Shown here: one piece after another, positions 18,381 to 26,501 of the stretch | Position numbering within the stretch: position 1 is the first letter of the stretch | How the letters are laid out: each line of letters opens with the position of its first letter | Source of the DNA: DAIDKA01 sp035487155 | GTDB lineage: Bacteria > Pseudomonadota > Gammaproteobacteria > Steroidobacterales > Steroidobacteraceae | Direction of reading: 5' to 3' | DNA: 64,000 bases | Assembly (NCBI GenBank): GCA_035487155.1 | Contig: DATHMK010000038.1 | Coordinates: forward strand, 19,759-83,758 | Translations under genes and position numbers: made by a program | Notes under the pieces: generated by a model | What the model was told of the DNA's origin: nothing | Database searches by the model: none | What the model saw: the letters and a program-made list of their open reading frames with translations, nothing else

Positions 18381-19073
18381 ATGACCATCGTTCCCCACTT
18401 CCTTGCCCGGGCCAGCTGGCTGGCCGTGCTGCTGAGCCTGCTGTCCCCCGTCGGATGGGGCCAGACACTGGCCACTACTGCCGCGCCAGCCGCGACCTCC
18501 ATCAATGTGGAGGAAACTCACGAGCAGCTCCGGCGCGTCCGCGACCAGATGCTCGATGCCTGGAAGCGGCGCGACATCGATGCGCTGCTCACCAATGTTG
18601 ATCCCAACGTCGTGGTTACCTGGCAGAACGGAACCGTGAGTCGCGGACCTGACGCCATCCGTACCTTCTACAAGACGATGCTCGGGGGCGAGGCCAGCGT
18701 GCTCGCGAATATCAGCAGCACGCTCACCGTAGATGACCTGTCCGTGCTACACGGCCCCGATACCGCGATCGCGTTTGGCAATATCCATGACGACATGACC
18801 TTCAAACGGCCGCTCTTCTGGGCGCCCCTCCTCGGCGGCCCGACTTCCCTCTCTGTGAACAGCCGCTGGTCGGCAACGCTGGTGCGCAAGGGCGGTGCCT
18901 GGAAGCTCGCAAGCTATCAGGCCGGGGTAAATCCGTATTCCAATCCGGTGCTCGAGCTGGCGACTCAGACTGCCGGCCGCATCGGCGCGGCGATTGGCTT
19001 CATCGTTGGGGCGCTCGTAGTGTTGCTTATCAGCTGGGCAGTGCGCAGACGAAAAGTGCTGCCCGCCAGCTGA
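18381..19073 (+). CDS. Exported NTF2-like (SnoaL/DUF4440-type) domain protein with C-terminal membrane anchor
   Basis: The 230-residue product has a signal peptide (WLAVLLSLLSPVGWGQ), then an NTF2-like cone domain (about 45-185, with QMLDAWKRRDIDALLTNV and SVNSRWSATLVRKGGAWKL), and a C-terminal hydrophobic helix (IGFIVGALVVLLISWAV) followed by Arg/Lys, as in a membrane tail. Such domains act as small enzymes or ligand-binding modules in secondary metabolism. The ATG at 18381 is preceded by AAGGGGGC. It starts 22 bases after the Rieske gene and its stop overlaps the next start by one base, so all three are an operon. Confidence 0.75.
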   Translation: MTIVPHFLARASWLAVLLSLLSPVGWGQTLATTAAPAATSINVEETHEQLRRVRDQMLDAWKRRDIDALLTNVDPNVVVTWQNGTVSRGPDAIRTFYKTMLGGEASVLANISSTLTVDDLSVLHGPDTAIAFGNIHDDMTFKRPLFWAPLLGGPTSLSVNSRWSATLVRKGGAWKLASYQAGVNPYSNPVLELATQTAGRIGAAIGFIVGALVVLLISWAVRRRKVLPAS

Positions 19074-20047
19074 TGAGAAAGTCCGCGGACCCACAGGCGC
19101 TGGATGAGGCGACGCGGGTTCTGTACGCAAAGATACGGGGAATGCCCCGCAACCGGCGCCTGGCGAGCGCCCTGGAGCAAGGTCAGCTGCCCAGTGCGGT
19201 TCGTGCGCCCGGTGTTCGCATCGTGCTCGTGCCGGGAATCCTCTATCGGGATTATCCGCAGACCGGTGCCGACGGTGCGCGGCTGCGCGTGATTGCCGAA
19301 AGTTTCGGGATTCCCGTGGAGACGATACCGGCGGATGGCACGACGGGACTGGACGCCGCCGCCACCTTGATCATCGACCGACTCGACCGGCTGCCGGCCA
19401 ATGACCGAGTGCTGCTTTTTTCGCTCAGCAAGGGCAGCGCCGAGGTCCGACACGCCTTGACTCAGGCGCGGGCAGACGCGGCCTTCCGTCGCGTTCACGC
19501 CTGGGTCAGCGTGAGCGGGCTGCCGTTCGGAACCCCGTCTTTTGAGGGCGTCCTGAGTCGGCCGCTGTCGCGGATCCTGTTCGCGGGGTGGTTCTGGTGG
19601 CGTCGCTGGAAGCTCGAGCCGGTGCGCGAGTTACTCGCCTATCAACCGCGCGCACCTTTCGCGCTGCCCTCGCATCTGGAATTCATACAGATCGCAGCGT
19701 TTCCGCTGCGCTCGCATCTGCGGGATCGGCGCTCGAAACGCCTGCAGCGACGAATCGAAATGCTCGGACCGAACGACGGATTCGCGGTGCTCAATGATCT
19801 TGCGGCCCTTCCCGGCACTCTGTATCCCGTGTGGGGCGCCGATCACTACCTTGAGGGCGCAGCGGACCTGACCGGCTGCATCGCCCGCTTGATCGTATAT
19901 CTCATCGGGCGTTTGGAAGGCAGCGTCGGACTCGAAGATGGCATGCCGCGCTGGTGTCACGAGGATCCGGCTCGCTCCTCTTCCATCCCTGCCGAGCTCG
20001 GGAACCGGGACGTTCCACACGCCCCCGGTTCCGCCGGACCGACCTGA
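19073..20047 (+). CDS. Alpha/beta-hydrolase-like protein
   Basis: A soluble 324-residue protein. VRIVLVPGILY resembles the first strand and oxyanion loop of alpha/beta hydrolases, VLLFSLSKGSAEVR is a plausible nucleophile elbow (SLSKG rather than GxSxG), and VWGADHYLEG could supply the catalytic His. No signal peptide is seen. An esterase, thioesterase or acyltransferase role in the cluster is possible but not proven, and the unusual elbow lowers certainty. Start ATG shares one base with the upstream TGA, so translation is coupled to the NTF2-like gene. Confidence 0.65.
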   Translation: MRKSADPQALDEATRVLYAKIRGMPRNRRLASALEQGQLPSAVRAPGVRIVLVPGILYRDYPQTGADGARLRVIAESFGIPVETIPADGTTGLDAAATLIIDRLDRLPANDRVLLFSLSKGSAEVRHALTQARADAAFRRVHAWVSVSGLPFGTPSFEGVLSRPLSRILFAGWFWWRRWKLEPVRELLAYQPRAPFALPSHLEFIQIAAFPLRSHLRDRRSKRLQRRIEMLGPNDGFAVLNDLAALPGTLYPVWGADHYLEGAADLTGCIARLIVYLIGRLEGSVGLEDGMPRWCHEDPARSSSIPAELGNRDVPHAPGSAGPT

Positions 20048-20110
20048 ACCGCTGCAGTACCGCGCACACCGTAATCTTAGCGAACATCACTTTAGGGGTC
20101 GCATTCCGCA

Positions 20111-21172
20111 TCAAGGGTCCCCATGCACCATATTCGACGGCGCCGCGCCAAGACGGATCATTCTCCAGCGTCCCGTTGAGTGCTCTTGCACCTCAATTCG
20201 CAAGTGGCGCACGCCGCTGTCACTCAGTGAGTCGTCCTCGGTCAGGGTTCGCCTCTTGGCAGGCGGCACGACCGCCGGTCCGACCGCCTCGGTGCCGCTG
20301 GAGACTCGGCGCGGGGCGTCATTCAAAGGAGTGGATTGCGGCGACGATTCTGTGGTGTCGTTGGATTCGATTCCCCGATCGACTCGTTGCTCCCCGAGAT
20401 ACGGGATTGCAGAGCTGCCCATGCCGGCTTCGCGTGCGCGCATGACCTCCTGCTCCAGAACGGGCACCACGGCTGCGGAGGTGAAGGTCGAAGACGCCTG
20501 GACGGCGACCTGCTTGGCAGAGATTGGATCGGCGAAGAAGCCCAGCCGAAGAAAATAGCAGGAACGCCCGTGCCGGTGACTCTCGGTCGCGTAAAGGGTG
20601 TGTGGCTTGAATGCAGTGAGTGATGGCACGCCATTCAGGTCGATCGGTTGCGCCGACCAGCGCAGCTGCACGGCAAAGAGAACCGGTGCACCCTGAGCGA
20701 CAGCCTCCCGCAAAGCCCGCCGAGTGCCTGTGTCTTCCGGGCGGAGCAATGCGATCTGATCATGAGCCCTGTCGTCGACGTCGTCCTGAACTGCGCACAG
20801 ACCGCGCGTTTCCAGAAGCTTCAGAACCTGTGTGTCGGTCAGAGATTCATCGGTGAGATTGGCCGGCTGCAACATCTCGACCGGTGTGAGAGTGGCGAAT
20901 GCGTTGGGGTAATGGCGACGTACGGCTTCTAGCCATTTTTCAGCATCCGCCAGCGTCTGGAAGTACCCCATGTTGAGGTACAACCGCTCACTGCCATCCG
21001 CCTGACGCGCACGGCTCATGAAGAATGTGAAGGACTTTAGCCGCGGTGATTGGGGCGGCCGAACGGACACAGGCGCAGCCAGCTCGCACAGAGTGAGCAT
21101 GAAGTGGCCAGTACCAGCCTGAGATGGATTGGGGTTCGACGACCCCTGTGATCGTGCCGATGTCGATGTCAT
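20111..21172 (-). CDS. Protein with two SPOR-like units, under c-di-GMP riboswitch control
   Basis: The 353-residue product has no signal peptide or membrane helix. Two units look like SPOR-type ferredoxin folds: one near 45-98 (RLYLNMGYFQTLADAEKWLEAV) and one near 190-240 (CYFLRLGFFADPISAKQVAVQA), both with the aromatic-Leu-x-x-Gly-x-Phe pattern that in SPOR domains binds denuded peptidoglycan glycans. A cytoplasmic pair of such domains is unusual. The C-terminal 100 residues are low-complexity and probably disordered. Its leader carries a cyclic-di-GMP-I riboswitch and a hairpin over the ribosome site. A role in motility, adhesion or sessile growth is inferred from that control only. Confidence 0.72.
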   Translation of the reverse strand: MTSTSARSQGSSNPNPSQAGTGHFMLTLCELAAPVSVRPPQSPRLKSFTFFMSRARQADGSERLYLNMGYFQTLADAEKWLEAVRRHYPNAFATLTPVEMLQPANLTDESLTDTQVLKLLETRGLCAVQDDVDDRAHDQIALLRPEDTGTRRALREAVAQGAPVLFAVQLRWSAQPIDLNGVPSLTAFKPHTLYATESHRHGRSCYFLRLGFFADPISAKQVAVQASSTFTSAAVVPVLEQEVMRAREAGMGSSAIPYLGEQRVDRGIESNDTTESSPQSTPLNDAPRRVSSGTEAVGPAVVPPAKRRTLTEDDSLSDSGVRHLRIEVQEHSTGRWRMIRLGAAPSNMVHGDP

Positions 21173-21174
21173 AA

Positions 21175-21215
21175 GCTCTCCCTGGAACGAACGTTCGGGT
21201 GACGGTCGGGAGAGC
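21175..21215 (-). promoter_or_regulatory. Hairpin sequestering the ribosome binding site (riboswitch expression platform)
   Basis: On the leftward strand the 8-base arm GCTCTCCC (21215-21208) is perfectly complementary to GGGAGAGC (21182-21175). The second arm contains the purine-rich Shine-Dalgarno sequence that sits three to five bases before the ATG at 21172. It lies between the aptamer and the start codon, so it is the likely switch: folded, it would block ribosome entry. Direction of control (on or off with ligand) cannot be told from sequence alone. Confidence 0.75.
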
Positions 21216-21257
21216 GCCAGTTCTACACACGAGCTTGCACGCTCACACCCGGGAGTG

Positions 21258-21347
21258 GAGTGGCAACCCCGCTGTCTTAGGCTGTTACGCCCTTAGACCG
21301 GTAGCTTTGCGTCCCCGACTTTCGAACGGGTTTGCCTTTATCGGTGC
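21258..21347 (-). promoter_or_regulatory. Cyclic di-GMP-I (GEMM-I) riboswitch aptamer
   Basis: Read leftward, the stretch has the GEMM-I core in order: AAAGGCAAACC, a GAAA tetraloop region (TTCGAAAG), GGGGACGCAAAGC, then ACCGG and CTAA, a variable second hairpin, and the closing GCGGGGTTGCCA. The GGCAAACC and GGGTTGCC ends pair to form P1, and GAAA with the second stem gives the known tetraloop contact. GEMM-I aptamers bind cyclic di-GMP in the 5' leaders of motility, adhesion and signalling genes. It lies about 85 bases upstream of the SPOR-like gene, on the same strand. Confidence 0.93.
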
Positions 21348-21920
21348 CTAGCTCGGTCTCAAGACGTGTCCGATTTGGAGTCCGGTCAGGACCGGCCGAA
21401 TGAATCGCATCTCAAGATCGCGCAGTCATAAGCATGGTCGCTCGAGAGCCATATGTCTATTGGTCTAAGCCGGTTGCACATAATGTCGGCGATCCGCGAC
21501 GCGCCGGCTCGAACTGGGCGGTGGCGGCTTGTTCCGGCTTGAGCGGTTTAGGCCACGCTGTCGTCAATTCCAAAGTCGACATACGCCCCGGAAACCACAC
21601 GCAACACCACAACGCACGCCGTTTGGCCTTCGCAGGCCCCAGACCGCTGCACACGCCACGGGTCATGGCCTCGGGGCTTACACGCCCAAGCTGCAAAGAC
21701 GCGCCAGAACAGGCGCTTATAGGGTCACGCCGGTGTGTGTGAACTTCGCCCCCGAGACACGTCGGCCGCTCGCTCGCTCGCGCGGCAGCGAGGGAGGATT
21801 GGCTACCGGCGGATTCCTACATTATCGCAGGCGGTCCTGATCTGGCGCCGCATCTACCTGGGGCTGACACTCGGCGCGTTCTCACGCTGGACCCCTTGAT
21901 TCAACCAAGAAGAAACTCCG
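21348..21920. other. Intergenic stretch between divergent transcription units
   Basis: This holds the leftward promoter for the riboswitch leader and the rightward promoter for the guanylyltransferase gene, neither of which I can place with confidence. Frames of about 80-100 codons on both strands (21434-21840) have no ribosome site and no recognisable product. Confidence 0.35.
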
Positions 21921-22925
21921 GTGAATGACAGCACGTTAAAACATGGAGCGTCCGCTTCCACTTGGGCCGTTGTTCTCGCGGGAGGCAACGGCAGCCGGCT
22001 GCACGCTTTGACGCACGATGCAGACGGCATCCCGGTGCCGAAACAGTTCTGCTCGCTGCAAGGCGGCCCCTGTCTTCTCGAAGATGCCCTGCAGCGTGCT
22101 TCCGCAGTTGCTTCCATTCGCCACCTATGCGCGGTCGTGGCGGCCCAGCACAGCCGCTGGTGGGACGGCCTTGTCGGCAATTTGCCAGAACAGAACGTCA
22201 TCGTTCAGCCACACAACCGCGGCACGGCGCACGCGGTTTTGCTGCCCCTGCTGAACATCCTCGCCCGTGATCCCAATGCGCACGTCATACTGTTGCCCGC
22301 AGATCACTACGTGGAGGATGAAGCCACTCTGGCGAACGCTTTGCGCCGTGCCGCCGACCTTGTCAGGGTCAACGATCGTGCCGTTTATTTGCTGGGCATC
22401 GAACCGGAAGCCCCGGACCCGGAACTCGGATATATCCTGCCGACACCACAACGCTTTGGCGATCGCCCTTCCCAAGTCCTCCAGTTTGTGGAAAAACCCA
22501 ACATAGCAAGGGCCCGCACCCTGATTGAACAGGGCGCCCTGTGGAATGCGTTCATCATGGCGGGTTCAGTCTCGGCGCTGTTACGGCTATATGACCGCTC
22601 GTTTTCATCAACGATCGCCACACTCAGCCCAATGGCCGGACGCAATATCGAGCCCGCGGACTCGCTTTTCGAGCAGTTCTTCAGGCGGCTTCCCACCATC
22701 GATTTTTCACACGGCGTGCTGGAAGGCAACGAGGCGACGTTACAGGTACTGCCAGTACCCCGTTGTGGTTGGACTGACCTCGGCACGCCTCAGCGGATCG
22801 GCATGACCCTGCAACGGCTGCGGGAGAACGCCGATGCACCACGCAGGCACACGGGTACGTTCCACCTCAATCTCGCCGAACAGTATGCCCGCCGCAATCA
22901 GATGTCGATCATAGTGCCTGCCTAG
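21921..22925 (+). CDS. Mannose-1-phosphate guanylyltransferase-like nucleotidyltransferase, without isomerase domain
   Basis: This 334-residue sugar-nucleotide transferase would make GDP-mannose from GTP and mannose-1-phosphate. The signature VLAGGNGSRL and PKQF are at about 18-42, ILLPADHYV at about 130 is the metal-binding strand, and FVEKPN and LWNAFIMAG are the sugar-binding motifs of the ManC family. It lacks the C-terminal mannose-6-phosphate isomerase cupin seen in the second, full-length ManC at 60315-61730. Start is GTG at 21921 with only a weak AAGAAGAAA upstream. Its 3' end overlaps the convergent PP-loop gene by four bases. Confidence 0.82.
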   Translation: MNDSTLKHGASASTWAVVLAGGNGSRLHALTHDADGIPVPKQFCSLQGGPCLLEDALQRASAVASIRHLCAVVAAQHSRWWDGLVGNLPEQNVIVQPHNRGTAHAVLLPLLNILARDPNAHVILLPADHYVEDEATLANALRRAADLVRVNDRAVYLLGIEPEAPDPELGYILPTPQRFGDRPSQVLQFVEKPNIARARTLIEQGALWNAFIMAGSVSALLRLYDRSFSSTIATLSPMAGRNIEPADSLFEQFFRRLPTIDFSHGVLEGNEATLQVLPVPRCGWTDLGTPQRIGMTLQRLRENADAPRRHTGTFHLNLAEQYARRNQMSIIVPA

Positions 22926-24097
22926 GCTTTGGCAGGGCTAGATAACTTGCGCCTGATCTTTTGTGACAGAAGGCTGAACTCACCGTGCGCAAGGTGAGTG
23001 ACTGCACGCCCCATCACTCCCATTTGATCGTAACGCAGGCACATCCTCACGGCATCGAGCCAATCGCCACTTAACCCTTGGCTGTCTGCATAGTCCAATA
23101 TCGATCGAAACGCTGCGCGCTGAGAGTCGTTGCCGAACCCGATGCGACGTATCTGTTCGAGTGTCAGTTCACCGTCAAAGCATGACGGCCGATCCACTCC
23201 AACGGCCTTGAAGTTCAATCTGGTGCGAATACATTTCTCGCAAATACCGCAATTCGTTGACAGATCAGCCGCTTCCCAGCAGACCTTTACCGCCTGTGTG
23301 GCAACCGGATCCTTGGCGATAAGCGCAATCTTTTCGGTTCTCGAAAACGCAGCTCCATCATGGACGATCGAGAAGCCATCGCCGGACAAGAGGTAATCGG
23401 TGCACGGATTCTGACCCCAGGGCAGCACCAGCGCATCATATGGCTCGCCACCCGCCGTCAGGCCAAAACGAAACTCGTGCGAATAGTTGTGCAAACAACA
23501 GGACAGCTGCGCGAGGAAGCTGTCATGCCAATTTTGAATCCGCAGTTCTGCGATATTCGTCCGTACGATGCGCGGCCGCATATTGAGACGTTGCAGTAAT
23601 GGTTGCTGCCGCTGTAGCAGCTTACCGAACAGGTCAGCGCGGTCCGTCGGCACATCGAACCCGTGAACGAGCATCACCGAATTCAGAGCAAACTGATCGT
23701 CCGCATGGCGCAACACCGTAAATATCGCGTCCGCGCCACCGGAAAATGCCGCAATGCTCTGAGCCTTGCCGCCGGGAGGCTCATCCGTGAGCGACCGTGG
23801 TTCGATCTTGATCGGTTTGTAGACGTCCGGCTTCCAGCGGCACCAGGCCTCCTGGAAGGTCGCCAGATTAAGCCACGCCGATCGGGTCATCAGCCCATCG
23901 ACGTGGAGGTCCTGGTTGGAGCCCATAGCATGGAAAATGATGGCATTGACGAAGCCATCCAGCACATGGGGTTCCGGAAACGTCTCGCCTGGGAAATCAA
24001 AATATATGTCAATCGGGCGACCATCCGCCGTCTCAGTAAGTCGCAAGCTGCGACGCGTCCCTTCGGGGCGCTGTTCTTGAGAAACGGATAATCGCAT
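22922..24097 (-). CDS. QueC-like PP-loop ATP pyrophosphatase family protein
   Basis: A 391-residue protein with an N-type ATP-pyrophosphatase core. The PP-loop reads AAFSGGADAIF (S119 to D123), close to the SGGxDS signature but with Ala in place of the final Ser. Four cysteines, C273, C283, C286 and C289 (the last three in NCGICEKC), match the zinc tetrad spacing of 7-cyano-7-deazaguanine synthase. It is much longer than QueC (about 230), with a roughly 110-residue N-terminal extension, so it is not a housekeeping QueC. Relatives occur in surface-sugar loci and in some defence systems; I see no queDE or defence partners here. The reaction is unknown. Confidence 0.72.
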   Translation of the reverse strand: MRLSVSQEQRPEGTRRSLRLTETADGRPIDIYFDFPGETFPEPHVLDGFVNAIIFHAMGSNQDLHVDGLMTRSAWLNLATFQEAWCRWKPDVYKPIKIEPRSLTDEPPGGKAQSIAAFSGGADAIFTVLRHADDQFALNSVMLVHGFDVPTDRADLFGKLLQRQQPLLQRLNMRPRIVRTNIAELRIQNWHDSFLAQLSCCLHNYSHEFRFGLTAGGEPYDALVLPWGQNPCTDYLLSGDGFSIVHDGAAFSRTEKIALIAKDPVATQAVKVCWEAADLSTNCGICEKCIRTRLNFKAVGVDRPSCFDGELTLEQIRRIGFGNDSQRAAFRSILDYADSQGLSGDWLDAVRMCLRYDQMGVMGRAVTHLAHGEFSLLSQKIRRKLSSPAKA

Positions 24098-24129
24098 GCG
24101 TAAGGCATGCTAGCTCACATGGCCATATT

Positions 24130-24152
24130 GCGCCAAGCCCATCACTTGGCGC
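24130..24152. terminator. Perfect 8-bp hairpin between two leftward genes
   Basis: GCGCCAAG and CTTGGCGC pair perfectly around a seven-base loop. It begins only a few bases past the stop of the glycine-rich secreted protein gene and 33 bases before the PP-loop start. Read leftward the stem is followed by AATAT, not a U-run; read rightward it is followed by CTTTCACTT. A terminator is likely but the class is uncertain. Confidence 0.45.
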
Positions 24153-24155
24153 CTT

Positions 24156-26501
24156 TCACTTATATATCGCGGCCACCCAGTAACAGCTCGAGGGATTGTT
24201 AAGTGTCCAATTCCAGTTCTGCGTCGCACCGGTTGAAAAATAGTAATGCGCCTGCAGATCGGCGTTGTCGGCCGTATCGGTGTCGGTCTGCCCCGCATAG
24301 GTCCACAGATCAAACGTCGCCCCCGCGGGCGAGCTGGCGGAGAGCCCTGGACCGGTGCCGATTCCGACGCTGGCTATGGTGAGCCCGGCGCTCACCGCCG
24401 GGGAGATGGTCGGCGCGGCGCTGAGGGTTGTGCCACACGCCCCATTACCCGAAGCCTCATTCTGATACGAGGAGGCATTGGCATTGGTCACATCGTACAG
24501 ACGGAAGCTGCCAGAGAGGTTACCGGAGCCGGAGAAGTGAAGGCTGACCGTACAGGTTGGACATGGGGCGCAGTTCTGCGCATAGCCCTGTACCGCATCG
24601 CCTTCTCCCCCATTGCCCACTATCGTCCAGGCGCACCCATCGCTGCTGGTGATGCTGCTGAGGGTCGCGCCGCCGCCGGTGGCCTGCCCGTCAGGCCAGG
24701 TGGTCGCCAATACCCGCAGATTGCCAGTGGTCGGAAACGGGCTGCGGGTGGTGGGATCGGTCGCAATATAGATCGACTCATGGATGATATTGGCCACGTG
24801 GATCGTCGAGGGGGCGGTGGCACCGTTATTGGCCACCGGCAGCGCCACGGTCAATGAATTGTAACAGTCCCCATTGCCCGCATTCTCCCCGCTTGCTGTG
24901 ATCGAGGGGGTGACCGACCCTTGAGTCGTCTGCACAAATGCCTGGCTGGCCTGCGGATAGCCATTCACCGGCCACAGCACCCCGCCACCGTTGAGGAGAT
25001 TAAAGGAGGGGCCCGCCGTCCATCCGCTCACGGTGGCATTCGCGTACCCCGCGCATCCCAGCGGGGTGTAATTCCAGATCACATTGCCCCCGTTCGCATT
25101 GTTGTTCGCCGTCGGCGTAAAGCTTCCCGGAGAGATGACACCGGCAGAGCTGGGAGTAATCGGCGAGGAGGGACACAAAAAGCCATTGGTGGGCGAGGAA
25201 GTATTGATGTTCTCGTAGAAAGTGACGTCGAACTGCACCGGTTGGGTGGCCCCGGATCCCACGTTAATGGTGATCTTGTCAGCTCCCCCGGTGCTTCCAA
25301 GATTTTGTACGAACACCCAGGATTTCTGGCCACCCGAACCGGCATCCACCGCGCACACGGCTCCCGACCAGTTTCCCGCCAGGGAATCGCTGATTGATAC
25401 CGTCCTGCCGCTCGGGGCACTCACGCCCATGACCGCCACGGTATTGGCCGGCAATGATTCGGTGTGAAACACAAATGCCGAGCCGGGTATGCCGCTGCCC
25501 ACCGGATCGGTGGATGAGGCGATATGCTGGAATAGGATCGGCGAGCCGGCGCCACCGCCGGAGGCACCGCCGCCACCGCCCGTACCACCGCTACCGCCGC
25601 CGGAGCCGCCACCACCACCCGTACCACCGCCAGAGACAGTGGCCAGAGGGGCCTGACATGAGCTGGTGGTCCCGCCGTTGGACCCGACGCACATCCAGTT
25701 CCACGGCCCATTGCCGGCCACCGTTGAGGCGCTACCGGTGCTGCATAGATTCGAGCTTGGCGGTGAACTCACCGCAACGCCATTGGCTGATCCGCAAACG
25801 CCATTGACGGCAGGAGGGCCGCCCGAACCACTGCCGCCGGAACTACCGCCACTGGAACCGCTGCCCGAACCCGTGCCGCTGGCAACATTGTCAGCCGACG
25901 GCACCAGTGTCGCGTAGAACGACCAGGTCGTCGGCGTGCACCCGGCCGTCGAGGACCCAAACGTGGCAGGCATGCCCCTACTGAATGACTGCGCTTTATA
26001 GACACAATTGCCGGAATTGTTCTGCTTGCGGAATGTCAGGTTACTGCTGCTCGGCAGATACACCAGCCAATAGTTACCCGCCGCCACTGTGACCGGCTTT
26101 GATACATTCGCTGTGTTCCAACCCGTGGCCGTCGCGAAACTACTGGTCGCGGCCAGCAATTTTCCCGGGCCACCCCTGACTCCCGTAGCGTCATAGACGG
26201 CGAGAATCAAATTGCCGCTGGCCCGTGTCACGTAAAACGACAGGCTCGTGATCGTTGCGCTTTGCGATAACGCGGCCGCTTGCGCCAATACCAGGTTGCC
26301 GTTGCCGCTATCGGCAGCACTCTCAACACTGGCATCGCCGATGGTTAGCGACGCTTGTGCCTGCGCCGGGCGCGCGACAATCAGCGCGAGCAGCGCGGCA
26401 ATCAACACAAACCAGAGCGTTCGAACGTGGCTCCAGGGAACCGCGGCGTGCGTCTGGGCGTGGTTCGCGCAAGGGGAACAGATCAGATTATTTCGGATCA
26501 T
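24156..26501 (-). CDS. Large secreted Gly/Ser-rich multidomain protein
   Basis: A 781-residue exported protein. A signal peptide with a long N-region ends near residue 49 (LLALIVARPAQAQA). Residues about 50-205 form a beta-rich domain (NLILAVYDATG, NYWLVYLPSSS). Then comes a Gly/Ser linker, a Cys-containing module (about 232-285) with the pattern CGSANG, PWNWMCVG and CQA seen in many bacterial surface proteins, a second Gly-rich linker (about 290-318), and two further beta-sandwich-like repeats (about 320-560 and 565-781) that share NxxGDCYNSL/NGACGTTL features. I see no membrane anchor or catalytic motif. Likely a secreted adhesin or binding protein. No clear ribosome site precedes the ATG. 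Confidence 0.75.
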   Translation of the reverse strand: MIRNNLICSPCANHAQTHAAVPWSHVRTLWFVLIAALLALIVARPAQAQASLTIGDASVESAADSGNGNLVLAQAAALSQSATITSLSFYVTRASGNLILAVYDATGVRGGPGKLLAATSSFATATGWNTANVSKPVTVAAGNYWLVYLPSSSNLTFRKQNNSGNCVYKAQSFSRGMPATFGSSTAGCTPTTWSFYATLVPSADNVASGTGSGSGSSGGSSGGSGSGGPPAVNGVCGSANGVAVSSPPSSNLCSTGSASTVAGNGPWNWMCVGSNGGTTSSCQAPLATVSGGGTGGGGGSGGGSGGTGGGGGASGGGAGSPILFQHIASSTDPVGSGIPGSAFVFHTESLPANTVAVMGVSAPSGRTVSISDSLAGNWSGAVCAVDAGSGGQKSWVFVQNLGSTGGADKITINVGSGATQPVQFDVTFYENINTSSPTNGFLCPSSPITPSSAGVISPGSFTPTANNNANGGNVIWNYTPLGCAGYANATVSGWTAGPSFNLLNGGGVLWPVNGYPQASQAFVQTTQGSVTPSITASGENAGNGDCYNSLTVALPVANNGATAPSTIHVANIIHESIYIATDPTTRSPFPTTGNLRVLATTWPDGQATGGGATLSSITSSDGCAWTIVGNGGEGDAVQGYAQNCAPCPTCTVSLHFSGSGNLSGSFRLYDVTNANASSYQNEASGNGACGTTLSAAPTISPAVSAGLTIASVGIGTGPGLSASSPAGATFDLWTYAGQTDTDTADNADLQAHYYFSTGATQNWNWTLNNPSSCYWVAAIYK

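Noticed and set aside
21921..24097. QueC-like protein as part of a Qat or CBASS antiviral system
   Set aside because: No ATPase, QatB, TatD nuclease, cyclase or effector gene is adjacent. The neighbours are a guanylyltransferase and a secreted protein.
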